The notes: generated by a model from the sequence alone, not told the origin. A stretch of 11,999 nt of DNA from Lachnospiraceae bacterium (GCA_015057205.1 SVEW01000071.1:1-11999), one strand, 5' to 3'; shown: positions 1 to 6,582, counted from the stretch's first letter. Translations and numbers: made by a program.

Positions 1-678
1 TGTCTCATCAAAATTACGAATCTCTCGTTCACGAATAACCACCATGCCAAGCACGCAGGTCATAACACGCCCTACCGCAATCGGCACATACTGTTTGGTT
101 CCGGCAGCACGATTTAATAAACTACCGTATTTAACCGACATTGCTCTGGAAAAATTGATTCCCATGGCATAATCTTCAATCGTACGCATAATACCGGATA
201 ATCCCAGGTTCTCATATTCCTTCATGTCCCTTGCTTCCCGAATTCCGCGAAGCATCTCTTCGTCCGTCTGGGAGTCAATCCAAACACGAAGTTCTTTCAT
301 GCCTTCCTTTACACCACCATAATTTCGGATATTTTCCTCGATGGTCTGTCCTTCTTTTCCGGCATCGCCTGCCCAATAAACGGTATCGATATCCTCACGG
401 AATAGCAACCCATGGACAACTTCATATTGTTTACGAACGTTTTCAATTACATCATATTTATACTCTCTCGGCAAAAAAGGGAGATCTTCCAATCTCCACT
501 TTTTCAATCGTTCATCATAACTCTCCGGATAAACCATTCCAACCAAATGACCTACACACCAGCTAATAACATATTGTTCATTCTCTATATAGCCATCGCC
601 GCGACCGCTTACGCCAAGTACTCTGGCGAAGTCACGGGCAACAGACGGTTTCTCCGTTATAATTAGTGACTTACCCAA
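1..678 (-). CDS. topB: Type IA DNA topoisomerase, topoisomerase III-like (N-terminal 226 residues, cut by window edge)
   Basis: My own minus-strand translation runs in frame from a TTG at 678 to the window edge without a stop, giving 226 residues. The start is set by GGAGAG four bases upstream; there is no nearby in-frame ATG. The protein opens with IITEKPSVARDFARVLG (6-22), the first TOPRIM strand with its catalytic Glu9. Further family signatures are GHLV (43-46), WRLEDLPFLP (61-70), the TOPRIM acidic motif GDAGKEGQ (104-111), WIDSQTDEEM (133-142) and VGRVMTCVLGMVVIREREI (202-220). Type IA topoisomerases cut one DNA strand through a tyrosine and relax or decatenate DNA; that tyrosine would lie beyond the edge. 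Typical TopB has DAGREGE and GRVQTPTL, so this is a divergent branch. It could be chromosomal or of mobile origin; the fragment does not decide. Confidence 0.85.
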   Translation of the reverse strand, partial: MGKSLIITEKPSVARDFARVLGVSGRGDGYIENEQYVISWCVGHLVGMVYPESYDERLKKWRLEDLPFLPREYKYDVIENVRKQYEVVHGLLFREDIDTVYWAGDAGKEGQTIEENIRNYGGVKEGMKELRVWIDSQTDEEMLRGIREARDMKEYENLGLSGIMRTIEDYAMGINFSRAMSVKYGSLLNRAAGTKQYVPIAVGRVMTCVLGMVVIREREIRNFDET

Positions 679-699
679 ATTTCTCTCCTTTTTCTATTG

Positions 700-880
700 G
701 TACTATTTGCAGGGACTGCCCCCTATTCGGAAAGTCCGCAGCTTCGCTGCTCTACTGCTGCGTTGCAGCGACTTTCCTCATAGAGGGGCAGTCCCTGCTT
801 CGCAGCGTATATACAACCGGGTACTGCAGGTAAGCAAGCTTACCTACCGTACTGGTTGTATATACACTGCAAATAGTAAC
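700..880. repeat. 180 bp palindromic element with terminal inverted repeats and two internal hairpin arms
   Basis: This stretch fills the gap between the ATPase gene and topB and contains no credible gene. Perfect 12 bp terminal inverted repeats, TACTATTTGCAG at 701-712 and its complement at 867-878, bound it. Arm A is a 14 bp perfect stem (709-722 with 785-798), continued by ctat/atag and by an 8 bp stem (729-736 with 770-777). Its tip holds two mini-hairpins, gcagc-ttc-gctgc (738-750) and gctgc-gtt-gcagc (757-769). Arm B is a 12 bp perfect stem (807-818 with 854-865), continued by gtac/gtac and a 7 bp stem (828-834 with 839-845) around loop caag. The folded form is a three-way junction. It could be a MITE-like or REP-like repeat, a structured RNA, or a strong terminator. 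I see no clear target-site duplication and no second copy in the window. Confidence 0.75.
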
Positions 881-887
881 TTGTTTA

Positions 888-2249
888 CTACATCTCATTC
901 AAATCTACAATCACAATACGAGAATCTTCTTTGGATGCCGCCACAAGTTTCTCATCAAATTTCTTTGCTGAGAACAAATATCGATAATCGGATTTCACTT
1001 TTGCATCTTTCATATTCTTCTGAAGCTGCTCATACATCTCATAGGTAAAGCTGTCTTCTGACCAGCTACACATACCTACGATCGTATTCCGAATCTTATC
1101 CTGCGCAATTATATCAATAGTACCTTTCTTTCCAACCCAGGTTCCCATCTTCTCAATCTGAATTGGTAGCTGATTCACGGCACTGGAAAGCTCTAAAAAC
1201 TCTCCGCATACCTTGCGGAAGGTATTATTAAAGTATCCATCAATTTCAGTTGCAATATAACGATCATAGAACTCTTCCGGTTTCAGAATCATCAACTGAC
1301 TTTGATAAGGAAAAACAAACTTGAACCAAAAATTCAAGAACGTATTCGAAATACAATAAACACCTTTCTTCGCATTATCCCATCCACCGGTCTCAAATGA
1401 CATAACCTTGTCAACCACGTCAAATCCAGCCAGATTCTTCATGTAAACACTAATCTTTGGTCTGGAATATCCGGTATACTGAAAGATATCATTCAATTTC
1501 TCATGCCCAGACGCAATAGCCGCAAGAATAGTCTGATATACACTATACTCACGAAGCTCGGCTGAAAGATATCGATGTGCCTCATTACGCAAATATCCAT
1601 CTTCCGCAAGAATCAAATTACAGATATTTTGCTTAACCGTTCGACGATCATCCCAATGATCCAAATACTCCGGAACACCACCAACAACACCATATACTTC
1701 CACAGACTGGGACACACTGTAATGAGGATATTTACGCACAACATCTAAAAATTTCAGTTCCTTTAAACGCAGTACCAAATCCACTTTCTTGGCATGTTTG
1801 CCCATCAATTCTGCAAAATCCTGTTTTGCAAAAACAAGGGAATCTGTCATAAAGAGAATCATAACCGGACCAGGATACAGTTTCTTTTGTTTTAACTTTA
1901 CAATATTATCCAAAAAATCCGGATCTTTCTTCAAAATATGTTCAACGTGATCCACTATCAGTACAAGCTTCGTTGGTTCCCCGCTCTTGATACGATTAAA
2001 CAACGACTCGTAATTATTACGGACAATATCTACCTTACAGCTTTCGCTGATACACCTAGCAAAATACTCCCGCTGCATCTCATTGGAACACTCGCAGGCG
2101 GAATAGAACACGCTCTTCTTTCCATCTATGAACTGGCGCACCAGTTCATACTGCTGCATACCACATCTTCCATACAGAAAAACCAAATTATTCTCTCTTG
2201 TATCGTATAACTCTTGTAACGCTTCCATTTCTGCCGTTCTAACTGCCAT
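888..2249 (-). CDS. ATPase_2/DUF234-type protein with degenerate catalytic motifs
   Basis: The 453-residue protein has the layout of the archaeal-type ATPase family (ATPase_2 followed by DUF234). An N-terminal P-loop-like domain covers about 1-200, a winged-helix-like middle about 225-310, and a C-terminal PD-(D/E)xK-like DUF234 region about 320-453. The landmark GGVPEYL (190-196) is kept. The catalytic motifs are not. The Walker A position reads YGRCGMQQY (26-34) instead of YGRRRVGKT, Walker B reads LIVDHVEH (97-104) with His where Glu is expected, and the nuclease-like pair reads GTIDIIA (376-382) and GMCSW (392-396) instead of EIDIVA and ECKW. The frame is intact over its whole length, so it looks like a maintained pseudoenzyme, not a decaying gene. 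It starts 18 bp after asd behind an AAGGGGAAGG ribosome site and is probably co-transcribed with queH and asd. Its function is unknown. Confidence 0.75.
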   Translation of the reverse strand: MAVRTAEMEALQELYDTRENNLVFLYGRCGMQQYELVRQFIDGKKSVFYSACECSNEMQREYFARCISESCKVDIVRNNYESLFNRIKSGEPTKLVLIVDHVEHILKKDPDFLDNIVKLKQKKLYPGPVMILFMTDSLVFAKQDFAELMGKHAKKVDLVLRLKELKFLDVVRKYPHYSVSQSVEVYGVVGGVPEYLDHWDDRRTVKQNICNLILAEDGYLRNEAHRYLSAELREYSVYQTILAAIASGHEKLNDIFQYTGYSRPKISVYMKNLAGFDVVDKVMSFETGGWDNAKKGVYCISNTFLNFWFKFVFPYQSQLMILKPEEFYDRYIATEIDGYFNNTFRKVCGEFLELSSAVNQLPIQIEKMGTWVGKKGTIDIIAQDKIRNTIVGMCSWSEDSFTYEMYEQLQKNMKDAKVKSDYRYLFSAKKFDEKLVAASKEDSRIVIVDLNEM

Positions 2250-2267
2250 GACCTTCCCCTTTCTCGA

Positions 2268-3347
2268 TTACGAATTCAGATATCCCTTTGCATACAAAAG
2301 CTCGGCGCTTAACAGCCCACCACCGGCAGCTCCGCGCAAGGTATTATGGGACAAACCAATAAACTTATAATCAAACATAGTATCTTCACGAAGACGTCCA
2401 ATCATCAATGCCATGCCGCCGTCAGCGTTCAAGTCCAATTTCACCTGTGGACGGTCCTCTTCCTCCATGTAATGAATCAACTGTTTCGGTGCATGCGGAA
2501 GTTCCAACTCCTGCGGAAGTCCGCGATACTGTGCAAAACACTCAAGGATTTCTTCTTTAGAAGGTTTCTTCTCAAACTCTACAAAAACAGCGGCAGTATG
2601 CCCATTTACAACCGGCACTCGTACACACTGGCAAGTAATAAGTGGTTCTGTGGCATTCACAATCTTGCCATTCTCCACATGTCCCATTACCTTGAGGGGT
2701 TCTTTCTCACTCTTTGCTTCTTCTCCGCCAATATACGGAATAACATTCTGGACCATTTCCGGCCAGGTCTCAAACGTCTTACCGGCGCCGGAAATCGCCT
2801 GATAGGTAGTTACTACTACGCGCTTTGGTTTAAACTTCTTAAGTGCAATCAATGCCGGCGTATAACTCTGAATAGAGCAGTTCGGTTTCACCACAATGAA
2901 TCCCTTCTTAGAACCAAGACGTGCCTTCTGTGCCTCAATTACCTCAAGATGCTCTGCATTACACTCCGGAATCAGCATCGGCACATCCTCTGCCCAACGG
3001 TTCGCACTGTTATTGGATACAACAACAACATCATGCTTTGCATATGCCTCTTCGAAAGCAACAATCTCTGCCTTATCCATATCCACTGCAGAAAATACCA
3101 AATCTACGTCCTTACTTACCTCTTCCACATCCTGAACCACTTTCAACTTCATATCCTTTGCATATTCAGGAATCGGAAGCTCTATCTTCCAACGGTCACG
3201 TACCGCCTCTTCATAACGTACTCCCTCATTTCGCTTACTTGCAGCAAGCACTGTCACCTCAAAATATGGGTGATTCTCAAGCAGTGTTACAAAACGCTGT
3301 CCCACCATTCCGGTTGCTCCAAGAATACCTACTCTAGCTTTCTTCAT
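2268..3347 (-). CDS. asd: Aspartate-semialdehyde dehydrogenase
   Basis: The enzyme reduces aspartyl phosphate to aspartate semialdehyde with NADPH, the branch point to lysine, diaminopimelate, threonine and methionine. The protein has 359 residues. The Rossmann motif GATGMVG is at 10-16, SKRNEG (37-42) fits the NADP-binding loop, the active-site KPNCS contains Cys157, the probable acid-base His is His250 in VNGHTA, and HNTLRGAAGG (334-343) is near the C-terminus. The sequence resembles the archaeal/yeast Hom2 class more than the E. coli class. I chose the ATG at 3347 because AAAGGAG lies six bases upstream and because MKKARVGILGATG begins exactly at the Rossmann strand. The longer frame back to 3506 lies inside queH and adds 53 residues unrelated to the family. 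The start overlaps the queH 3' end by 14 bases, suggesting translational coupling. Confidence 0.96.
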   Translation of the reverse strand: MKKARVGILGATGMVGQRFVTLLENHPYFEVTVLAASKRNEGVRYEEAVRDRWKIELPIPEYAKDMKLKVVQDVEEVSKDVDLVFSAVDMDKAEIVAFEEAYAKHDVVVVSNNSANRWAEDVPMLIPECNAEHLEVIEAQKARLGSKKGFIVVKPNCSIQSYTPALIALKKFKPKRVVVTTYQAISGAGKTFETWPEMVQNVIPYIGGEEAKSEKEPLKVMGHVENGKIVNATEPLITCQCVRVPVVNGHTAAVFVEFEKKPSKEEILECFAQYRGLPQELELPHAPKQLIHYMEEEDRPQVKLDLNADGGMALMIGRLREDTMFDYKFIGLSHNTLRGAAGGGLLSAELLYAKGYLNS

Positions 3348-3969
3348 GGTTAACTCCTTTCGAAAATACACATCCACAAAACGACTGTCTGTATAATTCA
3401 TATTCTTTAGAAAGTACAATAGAACGTTGATACCCATTCCTCTTCTTAAAATCCGACGGCAAATACAACGCGCCATATTTCTCACCAATCCGCGTTCCAA
3501 TGTCATTGATTATCTCTGCATTCTTCAACGGACTGATGGTTAGCGTCGTTGCAAAATAATCGCACGCCAATTCCTTACATTTCTTCGCGCTTTCTTCAAG
3601 ACGCATAGAAAAACAAATACTACAGCGTTCTCCACGTTCCGGGCATTGCTCATAGCCCCGAACCATTTCATAATAGCGTTCCGGCTCATAGTTACCTTCC
3701 ACAAAATGAACCGGATTTACAAGCGGCATCGCCTGTATCAGGCGATTCAATTCCCTTGCACGTTCTTCGTACTCTTCCCGGGGACTAATATTCGGATTAT
3801 AGAAAAAATCATAAATCTCAAAATACGGGGATAAATACTCTAATACATAACTAGAACAGGGTGCACAACAACTGTGAAGCAACAGTTTCGGTACCCGTCC
3901 CTCGTTCTTTAGTTCCTCCAGGAACCGGTCCATTCGCTTCTGAACCGGCAATTGCTTTTCATTTCTCAT
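3334..3969 (-). CDS. queH: Epoxyqueuosine reductase QueH
   Basis: QueH (formerly DUF208) carries out the last step of queuosine synthesis, reducing epoxyqueuosine in tRNA, and is a non-homologous replacement for the cobalamin enzyme QueG. The 211-residue protein shows the family signatures: LLLHSCCAPCSSYVLEYL (29-46) with Cys34, Cys35 and Cys38; YNPNISPREEYEER (57-70); the CSIC pair Cys116/Cys119; TTLTISPLKN (141-150); and CGC near the end (Cys198/Cys200). In the family the CC and CxxC cysteines bind Fe-S/iron and the CxC pair forms a disulfide. The ATG at 3969 gives a normal QueH N-terminus, but its ribosome site is weak (GAGAGA). The gene is first in an apparent queH-asd-ATPase operon. The adjacent tRNA-Thr is not a queuosine substrate, since those have GUN anticodons. 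Confidence 0.93.
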   Translation of the reverse strand: MRNEKQLPVQKRMDRFLEELKNEGRVPKLLLHSCCAPCSSYVLEYLSPYFEIYDFFYNPNISPREEYEERARELNRLIQAMPLVNPVHFVEGNYEPERYYEMVRGYEQCPERGERCSICFSMRLEESAKKCKELACDYFATTLTISPLKNAEIINDIGTRIGEKYGALYLPSDFKKRNGYQRSIVLSKEYELYRQSFCGCVFSKGVNHEES

Positions 3970-3985
3970 TCTCTCACGTTCTCTA

Positions 3986-3991
3986 ATTATA
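3986..3991 (-). promoter_or_regulatory. Possible -10 box for the queH operon
   Basis: A perfect TATAAT on the minus strand lies 16 bases upstream of the queH ATG, in the short gap after the tRNA terminator. No good -35 is seen at 16-18 bp spacing (GGCTCA at 17 bp), so this is a weak call. The queH operon may alternatively rely on read-through from the tRNA. Confidence 0.35.
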
Positions 3992-3998
3992 ATAACAG

Positions 3999-4039
3999 AA
4001 AAGCCTTGTGAGCCACCACATTGATAACTCCAAGGCCTT
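3999..4039 (-). terminator. Rho-independent terminator after tRNA-Thr
   Basis: On the minus strand AAGGCCTTG (4039-4031) pairs with CAAGGCTTT (4008-4000) over nine base pairs with one G·U. The 22 nt loop can close further by GAG/CTC. TTTT follows directly (4002-3999). It begins four bases after the mature tRNA 3' end, fitting termination of the tRNA transcript. Confidence 0.55.
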
Positions 4040-4042
4040 CAG

Positions 4043-4115
<73 letters not shown>

Positions 4116-4133
4116 ATTTTCAAACACTTAAAT

Positions 4134-4161
4134 ATTATATCACATTTTAACGAAAGTGCAA
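4134..4161 (-). promoter_or_regulatory. Sigma-A-type promoter for tRNA-Thr
   Basis: On the minus strand TATAAT (4139-4134) is preceded at 16 bp spacing by TTGCAC (4161-4156). The start point would be about 4127, some 12 bases before the mature tRNA 5' end. The -35 lies within the 3' arm of the upstream gene's terminator hairpin, so the two elements share DNA. The -10 is perfect and the -35 is half-matching. Confidence 0.5.
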
Positions 4162-4192
4162 TCCCCAATTTCAAAAAAATTAGGGATTGCAC
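4156..4192 (-). terminator. Terminator of the prolyl isomerase gene
   Basis: A 16 bp stem pairs 4192-4177 with 4171-4156 (GTGCAATCCC/GGGATTGCAC core, one G·T) around a 5-base loop, eight bases after the isomerase stop codon. The following T-rich tract (TTTCGTT) is short, so termination may be partial. Confidence 0.65.
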
Positions 4193-4200
4193 ATCATAAC

Positions 4201-5403
4201 TTACTTTTCTTTTGACTCTTTCTTAGCAGCTTTCTGCTGAATCTTGGTGTACTCATCCTGTGTAACTTCTTTTACATTTGCCTTTTCAACCAGGTATTTG
4301 TACAATTTCTCAGACTTATAATGCTCCATAAGGTTGTCCTTGCCATAGCTTTCTTCCAATTCTTTCACGTTCTTCGCACCATATGTCTTAAGATCAGCCT
4401 TTGCAAGTTTCGCATATTCTTTATCAGAAACCTTAATCTTCAAATCTTTAATCAACTTCTCGGATACTAACTGAGAGTTTACATAAGTCATAACGTATTC
4501 TTTCATTGTCTTTCCGCCTGCAAAATACTTCAGGTAATCATCGGTAGACATATTATACATCTGGCTTACGCTCTGAATATTTGCAGAAACTTTCTGCTTA
4601 ACGGTGTTGTATACATACTCAGGATAGCCGTCAATCTTAGCGTTATCAACAACCACTTTCCATACATCGTTCTTTAACGTATCTTCAGAATTCTGTTTAG
4701 CCTCAGCTAACAGATCCTCTTTTACTTTCTTCTCGTAGCTTGCAATATCTTTGTACTCACCATTGGTACTCTTCTTAGCAAACAAATCATCCCATTTCGG
4801 CTGATAGCTAACTTCCTGTGCTTTGTTAACGGTTACTTCGAAAACAACATCCTTACCTGCAAGATCCGGATTGTTATCATATTTCTTAGGGAAGGTTAAG
4901 TTCAGTGTCTTGCTCTCACCAACTTTGGTTCCGTAAAGGCCTTCATCAAAGCCTTTAATCATACTGCCTTCGCCAAGAACATACTCATGGTCTTTACCAC
5001 TTCCACCATTGAAAGCTTTTCCATTCATGGTTCCGTCAAAATCGATGGTAACCTTATCACCTTTCTGTACGCCACGGTCTTTGATATCTGCATATTCTAC
5101 CGCTGCATCCAATAAAGATTTCTTCTTGTTTTCAAATGTTTCATCTGTTACTTCTGCTTTGATACGATTTGCCTCAACGCCTTCGTACTTACCTAACTTA
5201 ACATAATCATCAATGTTGTAGTTTGGGTCACCTGTTGCGGTAGCTCCATTCTGGTTCTTGGAAGATTTGTTTTTTAAGTAATATCCGCCGCCGATTAAAA
5301 TCGCCAAAACGGCAATGACAATCAGTGCCTTAACAGCTGTCTTCTGATTGTTCTGCTTCTTTTCGAGAGCTTCTGCCTCTCTTCTTTTTGCATAGTTTGA
5401 CAT
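4201..5403 (-). CDS. Membrane-anchored FKBP/trigger-factor-like peptidyl-prolyl isomerase
   Basis: The 400-residue protein has a basic cytoplasmic N-terminus (RREAEALEKKQ), one membrane segment at about 24-42 (ALIVIAVLAILIGGGYYL), a low-complexity linker, and an FKBP domain at about 112-196. The FKBP part is of trigger-factor type, with VTIDFDGTMNGKAFNGG, GSMIKGFDEGL and GTKVGE. A long Lys-rich helical region (about 200-400) resembles the trigger factor/SurA chaperone arm. N-in topology would place the isomerase outside the membrane, where it probably helps fold secreted proteins; that role is inference. I chose ATG 5403 because GGAGAG lies six bases upstream. A TTG at 5433 is in frame but has no ribosome site and overlaps the leader hairpin. 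It is transcribed alone, with a promoter upstream and a terminator downstream. Confidence 0.85.
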   Translation of the reverse strand: MSNYAKRREAEALEKKQNNQKTAVKALIVIAVLAILIGGGYYLKNKSSKNQNGATATGDPNYNIDDYVKLGKYEGVEANRIKAEVTDETFENKKKSLLDAAVEYADIKDRGVQKGDKVTIDFDGTMNGKAFNGGSGKDHEYVLGEGSMIKGFDEGLYGTKVGESKTLNLTFPKKYDNNPDLAGKDVVFEVTVNKAQEVSYQPKWDDLFAKKSTNGEYKDIASYEKKVKEDLLAEAKQNSEDTLKNDVWKVVVDNAKIDGYPEYVYNTVKQKVSANIQSVSQMYNMSTDDYLKYFAGGKTMKEYVMTYVNSQLVSEKLIKDLKIKVSDKEYAKLAKADLKTYGAKNVKELEESYGKDNLMEHYKSEKLYKYLVEKANVKEVTQDEYTKIQQKAAKKESKEK

Positions 5404-5430
5404 CTCATTCTCTCCAATCTCTTTTTTCCC

Positions 5431-5450
5431 CAAATACGCATTCGCATTTG
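5431..5450 (-). other. Short stem-loop at the predicted 5' end of the isomerase mRNA
   Basis: CAAATGCG pairs with CGTATTTG (one G·U) around loop AATG on the minus strand. With the -10 at 5461-5456 the transcript would start near 5449, so the mRNA would begin with this hairpin. Such 5' stems can protect mRNA from decay; this is an inference. Confidence 0.35.
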
Positions 5451-5455
5451 CAGTC

Positions 5456-5483
5456 TATATATATTTTTACCACAATTACACAA
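5456..5483 (-). promoter_or_regulatory. Probable sigma-A promoter of the isomerase gene
   Basis: On the minus strand TTGTGT (5483-5478) and TATATA (5461-5456) are separated by 16 bp in an AT-rich stretch. The predicted start near 5449 gives a leader of roughly 45 bases. The TATATATA run leaves the exact -10 register uncertain. Confidence 0.45.
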
Positions 5484-5524
5484 AAAAAGAAAGTACCTTC
5501 TACTATTTTTCCAATAATTTCCTC

Positions 5525-5553
5525 TTGATTTTCAGATTCATTCATGGTATTAT
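5525..5553 (+). promoter_or_regulatory. Sigma-A promoter of the DUF5688 gene
   Basis: TTGATT (5525-5530) and TATTAT (5548-5553) are separated by exactly 17 bp. The start point would be near 5560, giving an unusually long leader of about 144 bases before the ATG at 5704. The leader contains the hairpin ACTGC-aatc-GCAGT (5560-5573), a terminator-like hairpin and a small ORF. Confidence 0.6.
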
Positions 5554-5578
5554 CACTTTACTGCAATCGCAGTACTCC

Positions 5579-5616
5579 GAATTATCTGCACGTTTCGTGC
5601 AATGAATTCATTTTTT
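5579..5616 (+). terminator. Terminator-like hairpin inside the DUF5688 leader (candidate attenuator)
   Basis: TGCACG (5587-5592) pairs with CGTGCA (5596-5601) around TTT. After a 3x3 internal loop the stem continues with GAATT (5579-5583) and AATTC (5605-5609). Six T residues follow at 5611-5616. It lies about 20 bases after the predicted start point and nearly 90 bases before the gene, so it would interrupt most transcripts unless overridden. The upper stem is short and strength is uncertain. Confidence 0.45.
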
Positions 5617-5649
5617 CACGTATTGTTTTGTATGAAAGGGGAGATGTCT

Positions 5650-5691
5650 ATGATTGTATCAATTTCAATTTGTTGCAATGAAAAAGTTTAA
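5650..5691 (+). CDS. Possible 13-codon upstream ORF in the DUF5688 leader
   Basis: ATG at 5650 opens a 13-residue frame, MIVSISICCNEKV, ending in TAA at 5689-5691. AAGGGGAG lies about six bases upstream, a better ribosome site than chance would usually give. An in-frame ATG at 5644 also exists. The stop is two bases before the GGAGG of the DUF5688 gene, so ribosomes ending here would sit on that site. It could be a leader peptide for coupling, or a chance ORF; no family is recognisable. Confidence 0.3.
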   Translation: MIVSISICCNEKV

Positions 5692-5703
5692 TCGGAGGAT
5701 TTT

Positions 5704-6582
5704 ATGGAATATTACAAATTTAAAGAAGAATTATTGTTAGCATTACACAAACACTACACTGTACCATATCGCATTGAAACAGATGTGGTCACTAAAAACA
5801 ACGGACAAAAAATGGACGCTATTCGCATCCACTTAGAGGGAAGCATGATTGCCCCCACCATTTATCCGCGTCAAATTTTCGATATGAACCGCAAAGAACC
5901 AATTCCTATCGACCAGCTAATCCAACAGCTTGACAACGCTTTTGTCGATGAGAGCAATCCGCTTTCCCAATATGTAAACTTTATCAGTTCTTACGATTGG
6001 GCCAAAGACCATGTTATTCTAAAAGTAATTAATCAGGACGCTAATCAGGAGTTGCTCAAAAACATTCCTCATTTTCCGCTGTCCGATCTTGCTATTTATT
6101 TTAGTTTATTATTGCCAAACCGGGGGAACGAATACGGAACCATTCAAATAACGAATCGTATCATGGAAGAATGGGGCGTTACAGAATCCGAATTATACGA
6201 TCAGGCACAAATTAACACACCCCACTTATTGCCTGCTCGCCTAAGAACAATGGATTCCTTTCTACCCTCCTTTCCACCGGGTACACAGGTGCCCCAGGAT
6301 ATGTATATTTTAACCAACCAATACGGCATATGCGGTGCATCCTGCATTGCTTACAATCATCTTCTAAAAGATCTGGCTAACCAATTCAACAGTTCCTATT
6401 TTATTCTGCCAAGTTCTATTCATGAGTGTATCTTACTTCCGGCTCCTAACATGGCACGCCACAGGGAATTAACCAAGCTTGTGCAAGAAGTCAATGACAC
6501 AGTATTAGAACCTACTGAGATTCTTTCGAATCATGCTTACTTTTACAATTGTAAATCCGGAGACATCGTTAGTTTAATTTAA
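5704..6582 (+). CDS. DUF5688 family protein of unknown function
   Basis: The 292-residue protein matches my memory of DUF5688, a family common and often multi-copy in Lachnospiraceae. Visible landmarks are YKFKEELLLAL (4-14), VTKNNGQKMDAIRI (29-42), IAPTIYPRQIF (49-59), VILKVINQDANQELLKNIPH (104-123) and DLAIYFSLLLP (127-137). Further on come NTPHLLPARLRTM (171-183), MYILTNQYGICGASCIAY (200-217) and FILPSSIHECILLPAP (235-250). There is no signal peptide or membrane segment, so it is probably cytoplasmic. GGAGG five bases before the ATG fixes the start. It is the only plus-strand gene here, has its own promoter and structured leader, and ends seven bases from the spo0A stop. Its biochemical role is not known to me. 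Confidence 0.85.
   Translation: MEYYKFKEELLLALHKHYTVPYRIETDVVTKNNGQKMDAIRIHLEGSMIAPTIYPRQIFDMNRKEPIPIDQLIQQLDNAFVDESNPLSQYVNFISSYDWAKDHVILKVINQDANQELLKNIPHFPLSDLAIYFSLLLPNRGNEYGTIQITNRIMEEWGVTESELYDQAQINTPHLLPARLRTMDSFLPSFPPGTQVPQDMYILTNQYGICGASCIAYNHLLKDLANQFNSSYFILPSSIHECILLPAPNMARHRELTKLVQEVNDTVLEPTEILSNHAYFYNCKSGDIVSLI

Noticed and set aside
231..666. Two plus-strand frames of 111 and 84 codons at the left edge
   Set aside because: They are antisense to the topoisomerase gene, whose motifs are clear in the minus strand.
707..1048. A 113-codon plus-strand frame across the palindromic element
   Set aside because: It runs through the inverted repeats and into the antisense of the ATPase gene, with no ribosome site or family match.
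2346..3353. A 335-codon open frame on the plus strand
   Set aside because: It lies antisense to asd, has a composition typical of a mirrored coding frame (His, Leu, Cys, Asn rich), no ribosome site and no family resemblance.
3348..3506. A 53-residue N-terminal extension of Asd
   Set aside because: It overlaps queH, contains Arg/Cys-rich sequence unlike the family, and the ATG at 3347 has an ideal ribosome site.
5404..5433. A TTG start ten codons earlier for the prolyl isomerase
   Set aside because: There is no Shine-Dalgarno sequence before it and it lies within the leader hairpin; ATG 5403 has GGAGAG at good spacing.
6543..6556. The perfect palindrome TTTACAATTGTAAA as a bidirectional terminator
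   Set aside because: It is AT-only apart from two G/C pairs, lies within the DUF5688 coding end and lacks an adjoining T run.
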